A stretch of 7,289 nucleotides of DNA from Ureibacillus thermophilus (GTDB lineage Bacteria; Bacillota; Bacilli; Bacillales_A; Planococcaceae): assembly GCF_042657185.1 (NCBI RefSeq), contig NZ_JBHSNN010000020.1; one strand, written 5' to 3'. The position numbers and the translations under genes were made by a program. Shown here piece by piece: positions 1 through 6,599 of the stretch. Below the pieces are notes generated by a model. The model ran no database searches, had not been told where the DNA came from, and saw only the letters and a list, made by a program, of their open reading frames with translations. Within the stretch, counting starts at the first letter, position 1; every line of letters starts with the position of its first letter.

Positions 1-909
1 CTGCAGTAAAAACGATCTTGCCAAACGGAGAAAGAGAATTGACAGAGACATTTCAACGATTCGTTTTACATTACGGCTTTGAATGCGAGTTCTGCAACCC
101 AGCCAGCGGAAATGAAAAAGGGAATGTCGAATCAAAGGTGAAATATATTCGAAACAATTTCTTTTTACCTGAACAAACAATCTATCAACTAGAAAGTTTT
201 AATGAATCTTTATGGGAGAAATGTGAGAAGGACTGGAATCGTCCGCATTATGAGAAGGAGCGACTCATCGCTGAATTATTTGAAGAAGAACAAGCGTTAT
301 TTCTTCAATTGCCAGCCAAAGAATTTGAATGTGTCCGATATGAGCAGGTCACGGCTGATAAGTATGGTTTCATCCATTTAGAAAACAATTTATATTCCAC
401 GTCTCCCCGTTTTGCCAAACAAAAGGTTTTGGCAAAGATCTCTTATCATGAGATTGCCATTTTAACAGAAGAGCATGAGCTGATTATCAAGCACGAGCGT
501 TTATATGGCACAAAACAAAAATCAATGAAATGGCAACCATATCTTACGTTAATGGCCAAATGCATTAAAATATACGGATTTCTATAAAAAGATGCCGGAA
601 GAATGGAAAAATTATTTTTCCAATTGTACCGTTCAAGAAAAGAAGGAAGCATTACAACTACTAGCTGTTTTACTAAAAGAACATGATTTCGAAGTTTCGA
701 CACAGGCTTTGAGGATTGCCTCCCAGTATGGTCATCCGAAAGTAGAATCGATTAAACAGGTATTTTATCAATTAATCAATGGAAGAGGTATACGAGAGCC
801 AATTCAACCGAAAAAACACGTTCCAGATATGCCGGAAGCCATCCGAGGAGTAAGGCATTATGACCGCCTATTCGAATCCCAAGGAGATGTGGCATCATGG
901 AACAAATGA
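1..909 (+). pseudogene. istA: IS21 transposase IstA, C-terminal part, frameshifted
   Basis: IstA is the DDE-type transposase that cuts and joins the ends of IS21 elements. The window opens inside the gene; the first full codon is at 3. The catalytic-core end is recognisable from HYGFE, then FCNP, then GNEKGNVE, where the last Glu (codon 129-131) is the expected third catalytic acid. The frame stays open to a TAA at 585-587. Family-typical sequence then resumes in another frame, as NALKYTDFYKKMPEEW starting at codon 559-561. The join is at about 556-562. The residues usually found between LMAK and NALKY appear to be missing, which fits a short deletion of about 8 nt. The second frame runs to TGA at 907-909 and overlaps istB by 13 nt, the normal IS21 arrangement. 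The product would lack its C-terminal about 110 residues, so this is a broken copy. Confidence 0.88.
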
Positions 910-1617
910 TTAAGGAATATGCCAAAAGACTAAAATTAAGCTGGATTCCAGCCAATTACCATACCATCCATGCGGAAACAAATGAGGAATTTTTACTGAA
1001 GCTGTTTGAACGAGAAGTGCAGCATCGAGATGAGAGAAGGATAAATTTACTACTAAAACAGGCGACATTGCCGAAAATTCCAAATAAACCTTATGATTGG
1101 CGGGAGATTCAACTAGCCCCAAGCATCACAAAAGATTATATTTTAGAAGGTGAGTTTACGAAAAATCAGGAAAACCTTATCTTCTATGGCGGAGTGGGAA
1201 CCGGTAAAACATTCCTTTCCACTCTCATCGCCCTCAATTTGATGAAAAAACAAGGAAAAAGAGTGAAGTTCTATACGGCCGCCTCCATTGTCAATGCTTT
1301 ATTGGAGGCCAATGAAAAAAGGTGACCTTGGTAAATTTCTCAATCAAATCGAAAAGTTGGATCTCTTGATTCTTGATGAATTGGGCTATATTCCATTGCA
1401 TAAACAGGGGGCAGAGTTATTATTTCAAGTTATTTCCATGTGTTATGAAACCAAAAGCATCATTGTGACAACCAATTTACCTTTTAGCCAATGGAATAAT
1501 GTCTTTGGCGATCCCATTTTAACAGAGGCCGTCATTGATCGGCTGATTCATCATTCTCATTTAATCATCTTCAATGGTGAAAGTCACCGATACAAAGACT
1601 CAATCTCTCAACGTTAA
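897..1617 (+). pseudogene. istB: IS21 helper ATPase IstB, 1-nt frameshift
   Basis: IstB is the AAA+ ATPase that bends target DNA and delivers it to IstA. Translation would start at ATG 897, with AAGGAG at 881-886 as RBS. The first frame (to TGA 1323-1325, 142 residues) holds the N-terminal helical domain and the Walker A motif GGVGTGKT at residues 98-105. The Walker B motif LLILDELGY and the rest of the ATPase (VTTNLPFSQW, DPILTEAVIDRL) lie in the next frame, ending at TAA 1615-1617. Removing one A from the A6 run at 1315-1320 joins the frames as LLEANEKGDLGKF and gives a protein of about 239 residues, the normal family length. A homopolymer indel is therefore the likely lesion. A sequencing error or transcriptional slippage is possible, but the broken istA argues for real decay. 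Confidence 0.9.
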
Positions 1618-1667
1618 CCATGGAATTTGGCAAGTGTATGTATGCATTTTTAATTGCCATTTCATAC

Positions 1668-1675
1668 ATTTTCTA
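1668..1675. repeat. 8-bp target-site duplication, left copy
   Basis: ATTTTCTA directly precedes the GGCTCT end of the MITE-like element. The identical octamer follows its right end at 1795-1802. A perfect 8-bp duplication indicates that the element arrived by transposition and that the flanks have not changed since. Confidence 0.85.
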
Positions 1676-1794
1676 GGCTCTTACATTCTTTTGGTGAAAA
1701 GTCGAGTTAATTGAGAATGAGAATCTAAAAAATTCTATTTGCACACTGATTTTCTCAATTACTCCCTCCCTATCACCAAGATTGCGTAAGAACC
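1676..1794. mobile_element. 119-bp MITE-like element with ISL3-type ends
   Basis: The element begins GGCTCTTAC and ends GTAAGAACC. The two ends form long imperfect terminal inverted repeats, about 1676-1717 and 1752-1794. They share GGYTCTTAC, then TTGGTGA, then GAGT and AATTGAGAA when the right end is read on the - strand. The 8 bases ATTTTCTA stand directly on both sides (1668-1675 and 1795-1802), a perfect target-site duplication of the length made by ISL3-family transposases. The ends also resemble the left end of the ISL3 element at 6587 (GGCTCT, TTGGTG, GAGTAA in the same order). The inside is too short and AT-rich to code for anything. It is a non-autonomous element that would need an ISL3 transposase in trans. 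Confidence 0.85.
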
Positions 1795-1802
1795 ATTTTC
1801 TA
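1795..1802. repeat. 8-bp target-site duplication, right copy
   Basis: This is the second copy of ATTTTCTA, directly after the AACC end of the MITE-like element. See the left copy at 1668-1675. Confidence 0.85.
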
Positions 1803-1818
1803 CTTGCCAAAAACAACA

Positions 1819-2375
1819 ATCAAGAGACTAAGAGTAATACGATTAAGCAAAAAAATTTATCCGATGAAGAACGCAACAGGTTAATGGCAGCAGTTGGGGG
1901 AAAGATTTTTCATTATGAATACAAAGCGGAAAAGGAAAAATTATTGCGGGTATGGGTGGAACGTTATGAATACGGAAATTTAGTTGAGCAGGCTGGAGAC
2001 ATCGGGGGAATCATTGAAAATGAAGAGGAGAAATTCTCGTTTATTTTCTAGAAAATCTTGAGTGGGAACACTATTATTTGCGTAGTGCAATTATCAATGA
2101 AACAGGTCATTCTATGTCGAGTAGCCCATATTTCCAAACCGGGTGAAACTTTAGAAGTGGGATCTTGGAGTTCGATTGTCAGTGATGAGGTTCCTCTGAC
2201 AGAGGATGTAGTATTAGGGTATATGGGACTTTTTGAAGCACATGATGGGAGCTCGATAAGTGTCCGTACTAGTCAATCACCTCCTCAAGAATTGGTTGAG
2301 GAGAATACACATATTCCTGTACTTTACCTCATTCGAGCTTCATTAACGGATGATACCGACTTGGACGTCGAGTAG
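1819..2375 (+). pseudogene. Broken gene of unknown function next to the IS21 end
   Basis: I do not recognise the family. Three stretches of coding-like sequence lie in order but in shifting frames. First, about 1819-2047 reads LSDEERNRLMAAVGGK, HYEYKAEKEKLLRVWVERYE and GDIGGIIENEEEKFSFIF. Second, 2048 to about 2135 reads LENLEWEHYYLRSAIINETG and HSMSSSPYF. Third, from about 2136 to TAG 2373-2375, it reads SKPGETLEVGSWSSIVSDE, LTEDVVLGYMGLFEAHDG and HIPVLYLIRASL. One lost T near 2045-2048 and a small indel near 2130-2137 would join them into about 185 residues. No start codon with an RBS is visible at the 5' side; the nearest upstream start (TTG 1782) lies inside the MITE. This suggests the IS21 insertion removed the true N-terminus. 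The stop is 15 nt before the next gene, so the two were probably co-transcribed. Confidence 0.6.
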
Positions 2376-2390
2376 GAAGGTGGAATGATG

Positions 2391-2687
2391 ATGAAGCGTT
2401 CGGAAAAAACATTAAGAGTTTGTGAGAAGGGTCATCGATATTATAAAAGCAGTGATTGCAACACTTGTCCAACTTGTGAAGCAGAACGAAAACCAACAGA
2501 GGGTTTCTTAGCTGGATTTTCCGCCCCGGCAAGAAGAGCACTTGAAAGCCAGGGGATTACAACTGTTGAAGAACTTTCGAAATATACGGAGAAAGAAATC
2601 ATGTCCCTTCATGGCATTGGTAAAACTGCGCTTCAGAAAATGAAAGAGGCTTTAGATGAAGCGGGATTAAGTTTTAGTAAGGAATAA
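2391..2687 (+). CDS. Alpha-CTD-like helix-hairpin-helix protein with zinc ribbon
   Basis: This is a 98-residue protein of the type annotated in Bacillales as RNA polymerase alpha subunit C-terminal domain-containing protein. Residues 8-30 carry a zinc-ribbon-like set, C11, H15, C23, C26 and C29 (CEKGH, then CNTCPTC). Residues about 40-95 align with the alpha-CTD fold: FSAPARRALESQGITTVEEL, then the hairpin LHGIGKTALQKMKEAL. Alpha-CTD binds promoter UP elements and activators, but the DNA-contact positions are not kept here. Aligned to E. coli alpha, R265 becomes Pro, N268 becomes Arg, K298 becomes Thr, and only G296 is retained. It may bind nucleic acid or protein differently. Three ATGs lie in a row (2385, 2388, 2391). 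I chose 2391 because AAGGTGG at 2377-2383 then has a 7-nt spacer. The DNA- or RNA-polymerase-related role is inferred from fold only. Confidence 0.85.
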   Translation: MKRSEKTLRVCEKGHRYYKSSDCNTCPTCEAERKPTEGFLAGFSAPARRALESQGITTVEELSKYTEKEIMSLHGIGKTALQKMKEALDEAGLSFSKE

Positions 2688-2689
2688 TT

Positions 2690-2855
2690 TTAATCTTGAA
2701 ATTTTTTCCATTTGCCGTCATAAATAAATGAACACTCTCTAATATCGGGCTTTATTTTAAAATTTTTTCTCATCGTCGACTTCACAAACAATTGCATTCG
2801 ATGAAATTTCCGCATGGTCGTTACTTTTCATTATTATTGCTGCTTCAATTGCCTT
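2690..2855 (-). pseudogene. Possible small gene remnant, frameshifted
   Basis: The gap between two + strand genes reads as protein-like sequence on the - strand. From 2855 down to a TAA at 2759-2757 it gives KAIEAAIIMKSNDHAEISSN followed by AIVCEVDDEKKF. From 2773 down to TAA 2692-2690 another frame gives KNFKIKPDIRECSFIYDGKW followed by KKFQD. The two overlap at an A/T run (2757-2773), where one indel would join them into about 50 residues. The mix of charged and hydrophobic residues looks coding, but there is no clear start or RBS and I do not recognise the family. Chance remains possible. If it is not a remnant, this 195-bp gap is simply the upstream region of the DUF1835 gene. Confidence 0.3.
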
Positions 2856-2882
2856 CTAAAAATTCAGAAAGGGGAGTAAAAA

Positions 2883-3893
2883 ATGGATATCAATCAATTA
2901 AAAAAAGCAATTTCAAATCTCAGCGAGCAGGAAGTCAAAAGTTTATTACATTTGATTATGATCCGTTCTGAACATATTGATGAAGACTTCCCAGAATTTA
3001 TGCAATCCTTGAAAAACGCCCTTATTAAAAGAGAAAAAACACCGAACATGAAAAATCCTGAAACCATCCATATAGTATTCGGTGCTTCTGCAGCTGGTGG
3101 TTTGAAACACGCTTTTAAAGATCAACAAACAGAGGAAATCATCGAATTACCGGATTATTTTGCAGAAGGTCCATTGAAACATTATCATACCCCAGAAGGT
3201 TTCGAACAACGTTATCAATGGTTTAAAGAAAACTATCAGTGGGATTCAGAGCATGCAGAGTGGTACAAATTTAAAATGAAAGAAGCGTTTGAAAAAATTC
3301 AATCGATTAACCCTGAGCAGCGAGTGGTGATTTGGACTTCTTCAAATGCAAGTGAACAAACAGGATTACGCCTAGTGCTTTATTTATTGAAAGAAAAAAC
3401 AAATGCGGTATATAAAATCAATACGTATGAAGCTTATCACAAACTTTACAAAGGAAAAGAAGAAGATTTTCCTCGCCATACGGGAGAATTAAATATTGAA
3501 CAGTTGCGTGCATGTTACGAACTTGTAAAAATGAAGGAATTGACGGTAGAAATGCGCCATTCTTTAGCAAAAGAAGGGGAACAATTATTCACTTCCGAGT
3601 CGATTTTACGAACGTATAAAAATGGGCAAATTTTGAGCGCTGAAAGTAATCGGGATGACGAGTTCATCATTGAAAAATTGAAGGAGATTCATGAAACGCA
3701 AGGGAAAAAGGATTTCCTTAAAGCTGCTAGATTAATTGGAGAAGTGCTTGGTCATATGCAGCAGCATACGAGCTATGAATGGCTTGAGTACCGCTTGCGC
3801 CAATTAATTGCCGAAGGGAAAGTAGAATATCAAGGCGAACTCCGAGGCATGAGATATTATGAGGTCAAATTGAAGGAAGCGCTTGTTGGTTAA
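2883..3893 (+). CDS. DUF1835 / DUF3658 domain protein
   Basis: This 336-residue cytoplasmic protein has no signal peptide or membrane segment. An N-terminal helical stretch (1-58) precedes the DUF1835 domain (about 61-190). That domain is marked by IHIVFGASAAGGLKHAF, LPDYFAEGPLKHY and a buried VVIWTSSNASEQTGLRLVLY segment. Residues about 215-332 match the usual partner domain DUF3658, ending in a winged-helix-like stretch (SYEWLEYRLRQLIAEGKVEY). The pair is common in Bacillales, but no biochemical function is established that I know of, and I do not assign one. Start ATG 2883 is supported by GGGGAG at 2871-2876 with a 6-nt spacer. The gene stands alone: 195 bp upstream, and a hairpin terminator overlapping its stop codon. 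Confidence 0.9.
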   Translation: MDINQLKKAISNLSEQEVKSLLHLIMIRSEHIDEDFPEFMQSLKNALIKREKTPNMKNPETIHIVFGASAAGGLKHAFKDQQTEEIIELPDYFAEGPLKHYHTPEGFEQRYQWFKENYQWDSEHAEWYKFKMKEAFEKIQSINPEQRVVIWTSSNASEQTGLRLVLYLLKEKTNAVYKINTYEAYHKLYKGKEEDFPRHTGELNIEQLRACYELVKMKELTVEMRHSLAKEGEQLFTSESILRTYKNGQILSAESNRDDEFIIEKLKEIHETQGKKDFLKAARLIGEVLGHMQQHTSYEWLEYRLRQLIAEGKVEYQGELRGMRYYEVKLKEALVG

Positions 3894-3920
3894 AGCATGT
3901 TTATACATGCTTTTATTATT
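3892..3920 (+). terminator. Rho-independent terminator after the DUF1835 gene
   Basis: AAAGCATGT (3892-3900) and ACATGCTTT (3905-3913) form a perfect 9-bp stem with a 4-nt loop. The stem overlaps the last two bases of the stop codon. The trailing tract is only moderately T-rich (TTTTATTATTA), so termination may be incomplete. Confidence 0.65.
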
Positions 3921-3951
3921 ATAGGGTGGCGTTATTTTATTGCTCTTCATT

Positions 3952-4012
3952 GTATGAATTTGTGATGATGCAAGTATTTAGCGGTAAACCGCAAGTAATT
4001 ATCAAGTGTTTG
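3952..4012. repeat. GCAAGTA repeats, 21-nt period, upstream copy
   Basis: GCAAGTA occurs at 3970-3976 and again at 3991-3997, exactly 21 nt apart. A more distant TCAAGTG follows at 4002. The block is preceded by TATGAATTTGT at 3953-3963, which is almost repeated as CATGAATTTGT at 4724-4734 in the downstream repeat block. The words between (TTAGCGGTAAACC) reappear in weakened form on the opposite strand at about 4763-4783. This is a dispersed, degenerate intergenic repeat of unknown function. The rest of the 204-bp gap (to 4097) shows no convincing promoter, only an AT-rich stretch before the strong GGAGGAGGG ribosome site. Confidence 0.55.
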
Positions 4013-4097
4013 AATAAAGTTCAGTTCATTTTATCGCTCAGATTCATTTAATAAATTTAAGTATCTCCGCAAACAATAACAAGAGGAGGAGGGCAAA

Positions 4098-4628
4098 ATG
4101 AAATCAGCGGTCTTTTTAGATCGAGATGGCGTTATTAATGAAGTGCTTACAGAGAGAGTAAAATTCGTAAATAAACCAAAAGATCTTTACTTTTTACCGG
4201 GCGTACCGGAAGCTATTCGAAAACTAAATGAACATTTTGATTATATTTTCGTGGTGACGAACCAAGGAGGCGTTGGGCTTGGATTTATGAGAGAAATCCA
4301 GCTTCAAAAGGTTCATGAGCATATGGTGAATGAATTGAAAAAACAAGGGGCAATTATACATGATGTTGTCTATTGTCCACATAAACCGAAAGCTGGATGT
4401 GCCTGTCGCAAACCAGGTTCTAAAATGATTGAAGATTTGGCTGAAAAATATAACGTGGACCTGCCCAAATCTTACATGGTGGGGGATACGGATACAGATA
4501 TCCTAGCAGGGAAAAATGCAGGTACAAAGACGGTTTTTATTGGAGACGAGGAACCTTTAGCCGATGCAACCTTTCCGAATTTATTGACTGCAGTCGATTG
4601 GATAATCAAGGATTCAAAATTGCATTAA
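4098..4628 (+). CDS. HAD-IIIA phosphatase, GmhB/HisB-N type
   Basis: This 176-residue soluble phosphatase has all HAD motifs in order. Motif I is DRDGVIN (nucleophile D8, acid/base D10). Motif II is VVTNQGGV (T54). Motif III is CRKPG (K105). Motif IV is VGDTDTDI (D130, D134). A zinc loop C93-x-H95 ... C101-x-C103 is typical of D-glycero-D-manno-heptose 1,7-bisphosphate 7-phosphatase (GmhB) and of the histidinol-phosphatase domain of HisB. In GmhB the reaction removes the C7 phosphate from heptose bisphosphate for ADP- or GDP-heptose synthesis. No other heptose or histidine gene is in the window, so the true substrate is open; a S-layer glycan role or a general sugar-phosphate phosphatase would fit a Gram-positive host. 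Start ATG 4098 follows a strong GGAGGAGGG site (4085-4093). It appears to be monocistronic, framed by GCAAGTA repeats on both sides. Confidence 0.9.
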   Translation: MKSAVFLDRDGVINEVLTERVKFVNKPKDLYFLPGVPEAIRKLNEHFDYIFVVTNQGGVGLGFMREIQLQKVHEHMVNELKKQGAIIHDVVYCPHKPKAGCACRKPGSKMIEDLAEKYNVDLPKSYMVGDTDTDILAGKNAGTKTVFIGDEEPLADATFPNLLTAVDWIIKDSKLH

Positions 4629-4638
4629 TATGAGAGAT

Positions 4639-4783
4639 GCGAATATTTTATTGAAAGCTGCAAGTAAATGGGCGCATGTCGCAAGTATTTGATTAATTGC
4701 CAAACTACCTTCGCTCGATACCGCATGAATTTGTTCATCACATATCCTAAATGCGAAGAAAGTATAAACCGCCACTTACTTGC
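4639..4783. repeat. GCAAGTA repeats, 21-nt period, downstream block
   Basis: Units starting GCGAATA (4639), GCAAGTA (4660) and GCAAGTA (4681) follow one another at 21-nt steps. The 4702 unit is degenerate, and GCATGAA falls on the same register at 4723. On the opposite strand GCAAGTA stands at 4783-4777, reading GCAAGTAAGTGGCGG against GCAAGTAAATGGGCG at 4660-4674, so the outer parts also form a loose inverted repeat of about 124 bp. This block fills most of the 186-bp gap between the HAD gene and selO. It could be read through in frame from ATG 4668 into selO, but it does not look like SelO sequence. I see no clear terminator for the HAD gene here. Confidence 0.55.
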
Positions 4784-4814
4784 AAAAATAAAAAAGAAAA
4801 AAGGAACGATTCAA

Positions 4815-6266
4815 ATGCAATTAAAACCTGGATGGAATTTCCATAACAGTTATGCAACATTACCACCCATTTTCTATACACAACTAAACCCTACACCAGT
4901 AGCATTTCCCAAGCTGGTTGTTTTCAATGAATCTCTTGCTGAAGAATTGAATTTGAATAGTGATGCACTGCAGACAGAAGAAGGGGTTGCTACATTTTCG
5001 GGTAACAAAATACCGGAAGGAGCGGAACCGCTCGCTCAAGCTTATGCAGGGCATCAATTCGGTTATTTCACTATGTTGGGCGATGGACGAGCCATTCTTT
5101 TGGGAGAGCATGTGAATACTCAGAATCAGCGCTTTGATATACAGCTAAAAGGTTCGGGGAGAACGCCATATTCCCGCGGCGGTGATGGACGAGCAGCTCT
5201 TGGACCAATGCTTCGAGAGTACATTATTAGTGAAGCGATGTATGCCCTTGGGATTCCTACAACGAGAAGTTTAGCCGTTATCACAACAGGGGAAACGGTC
5301 ATTCGAGAACAACTGCTTCCAGGTGCTATTTTAACAAGAGTGGCTTCAAGCCATATCCGCGTTGGAACTTTTGAATTTGCACGAAAATTTGGTTCAAAAG
5401 AAGACTTACAAGCTCTTTGCGACTATACTATTGAAAGACATTATCCTCATCTTGCAAAAGAAAAGAATCCATATCTGCAATTATTAAAAGAAGTCATCGA
5501 AAAGCAAGCAGCACTTATTGCTAAGTGGCAACTCGTCGGCTTTGTCCATGGTGTGATGAATACTGATAACATGACCGTTAGCGGGGAGACCATTGATTAC
5601 GGGCCATGCGCTTTTATGGATCTTTATCATCCTGAAACAGTTTTTAGTTCGATTGATACTTACGGCCGCTATGCTTATGGAAATCAACCCAAAATTGGAG
5701 GATGGAACTTAGCAAGGTTTGCCGAGGCACTTATTCCGCTGCTTGATGAAAATAAAGAGAAGGCGGTCAGACTGGCAAAAGAAGCCATAGAAACTTACCC
5801 AGACCTTTACGTATTTTATTATCTCGACGGTATGCGTAAAAAATTAGGGCTCCTTAATGAAGAAGCGGATGATGAAGCACTCATACAAGATTTACTTCAA
5901 TTAATGGAAACATATAAACAAGATTATACAAATACGTTTAGAGCGTTAACTTTGCAAAAATTCGAAGAACCATTTTTCCAAACTCCAGAATTTCAAGATT
6001 GGTACCAACGTTATCAAGCTCGCTTAAAACGCCAAAATTCTATAGATATTATGCAAATGATGAAGCAACATAACCCTTCTGTGATTCCTCGAAACCACCG
6101 GGTAGAAGAAGCAATCGAAGCAGCGGTGGAGCGAGGAGACTTCACCGTTATGAAAAAATTGCTATCGATTATCACGAATCCTTATGCATATTCAGCGGAA
6201 CAAGAGGAATACTGTACATTGCCTGAATATCCAGATGAACCGTATATTACCTATTGCGGTACGTAA
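4815..6266 (+). CDS. selO: Protein adenylyltransferase SelO (YdiU family)
   Basis: SelO is a pseudokinase-fold enzyme that transfers AMP from ATP to Ser, Thr or Tyr of target proteins, linked in E. coli and yeast to redox and stress responses. The 483-residue length matches bacterial SelO. Visible motifs are AQAYAGHQFG (74-83), GDGRAILLGE (89-98), the ATP-site QLKGSGRTPYSRGGDGRA (K112), REYIISEAMYALGIPTTR (134-151), the catalytic HGVMNTDNM (D251, metal and base) and DYGPCAFMD (D261), then YGNQPKIGGWNL (288-299). The C-terminus YCGT places Cys481 near the end, where animal SelO has selenocysteine. I chose ATG 4815 (AAGGAA at 4801-4806, 8-nt spacer) because the family N-terminus is GWNFHNSYATLP. 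The in-frame ATG 4668 would add 49 residues from repeat DNA. The DUF1292 gene follows after 26 nt, probably on the same transcript. Confidence 0.95.
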   Translation: MQLKPGWNFHNSYATLPPIFYTQLNPTPVAFPKLVVFNESLAEELNLNSDALQTEEGVATFSGNKIPEGAEPLAQAYAGHQFGYFTMLGDGRAILLGEHVNTQNQRFDIQLKGSGRTPYSRGGDGRAALGPMLREYIISEAMYALGIPTTRSLAVITTGETVIREQLLPGAILTRVASSHIRVGTFEFARKFGSKEDLQALCDYTIERHYPHLAKEKNPYLQLLKEVIEKQAALIAKWQLVGFVHGVMNTDNMTVSGETIDYGPCAFMDLYHPETVFSSIDTYGRYAYGNQPKIGGWNLARFAEALIPLLDENKEKAVRLAKEAIETYPDLYVFYYLDGMRKKLGLLNEEADDEALIQDLLQLMETYKQDYTNTFRALTLQKFEEPFFQTPEFQDWYQRYQARLKRQNSIDIMQMMKQHNPSVIPRNHRVEEAIEAAVERGDFTVMKKLLSIITNPYAYSAEQEEYCTLPEYPDEPYITYCGT

Positions 6267-6292
6267 AACTCGCAAAGAATGGAGGAACTCAA

Positions 6293-6565
6293 ATGGAAAA
6301 AATCGAAGTTGGCGAAGTGTTTACCATCGGGGATGACGAACAAGAAGAGGAAGTTGAAGTTGTTGCAACGCTGACAGTAGATGGACAAGATTATGTCGCA
6401 GTTGCCTTTACAGATGATTTACATGAAGAGAATGAAGAGGATATCGAAGTCTTTTTCTTGAAAGTGGATGATGAGGGAGACTTCGACGTGATTGAATCCG
6501 ATGAAGAATTCGATAAAGTGTCAGAAGCCTTTGATCAAATGATGGATGAAATGGATGAAGAGTAA
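6293..6565 (+). CDS. DUF1292 family acidic small protein
   Basis: This 90-residue, extremely acidic cytoplasmic protein has 37 Asp or Glu and only 3 Lys, with no Arg. It fits the DUF1292 (YrzB-like) family of Firmicutes: alternating short strands such as VEVVATLTVDGQDYVAVAF and IEVFFLKVDDEG, then an acidic helical tail ending MMDEMDEE. The family function is unknown to me. Start ATG 6293 is set by GGAGG at 6281-6285 with a 7-nt spacer. An earlier in-frame ATG at 6254 overlaps the end of selO and lacks a site. It lies directly downstream of selO and is probably co-transcribed. An ISL3 element starts 21 nt after its stop codon, so its own terminator may have been displaced; the hairpin at 6600-6636 inside the element now serves. 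Confidence 0.88.
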   Translation: MEKIEVGEVFTIGDDEQEEEVEVVATLTVDGQDYVAVAFTDDLHEENEEDIEVFFLKVDDEGDFDVIESDEEFDKVSEAFDQMMDEMDEE

Positions 6566-6599
6566 TATGTTTACGGGAGCAAGATTGGCTCTATAATAT

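Larger units (their letters stand above)
1626..1811. repeat. IS21 right-end inverted repeat, split by a MITE
   Basis: TTTGGCAAGT at 1626-1635 and ACTTGCCAAA at 1802-1811 are perfect inverted copies. If the MITE and one copy of its target duplication are removed, the arms lie about 40 nt apart, and a second block (TGTATG on the left, CATACA on the right) extends the pairing after a small bulge. In an intact element this could be a transposase-binding repeat pair or a terminator-like hairpin after istB. I favour the first because the block sits at the inferred IS21 terminus. The split pair shows that the MITE arrived after the IS21 element. Confidence 0.55.
1..1818 (+). mobile_element. IS21-family insertion sequence, 3' part, decayed
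   Basis: The two overlapping reading frames istA and istB, in that order, define the IS21 family: a DDE transposase and its AAA+ ATPase helper. The left end lies outside the window. The right end is inferred, not proven. Read on the - strand, the sequence from about 1818 begins TGTTGTTTTTGGCAAGT, and the TTTGGCAAGT block recurs in the opposite direction at 1626-1635. IS21 elements typically start with TG, end with CA and carry internal repeats near the ends. The copy is almost certainly not autonomous: both genes are frameshifted and a smaller element interrupts the right end at 1676-1794. The boundary at 1818 may be off by several bases. Confidence 0.75.

Noticed and set aside
446..703. Minus-strand open frames opposite istA, istB, selO and the DUF1835 gene
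   Set aside because: They lack RBSs and recognisable motifs and lie wholly opposite or mostly opposite well-supported genes.
1782..2051. A separate intact 89-residue gene starting at TTG 1782
   Set aside because: The start lies inside the MITE, there is no RBS, and the protein-like sequence continues past the stop in another frame.
4098..4628. Part of a heptose or histidine biosynthesis cluster
   Set aside because: The enzyme type fits, but no other pathway gene is in the window, so no pathway can be assigned.
3970..4783. CRISPR array from the GCAAGTA repeats
   Set aside because: The repeated word is only about 7-13 nt, units are contiguous without unique spacers of constant length, and no cas gene is present.
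4668..4814. N-terminal extension of SelO from ATG 4668
   Set aside because: The 49 extra residues come from repeat DNA, have no SelO similarity, and ATG 4815 has its own RBS and the family-typical N-terminus.
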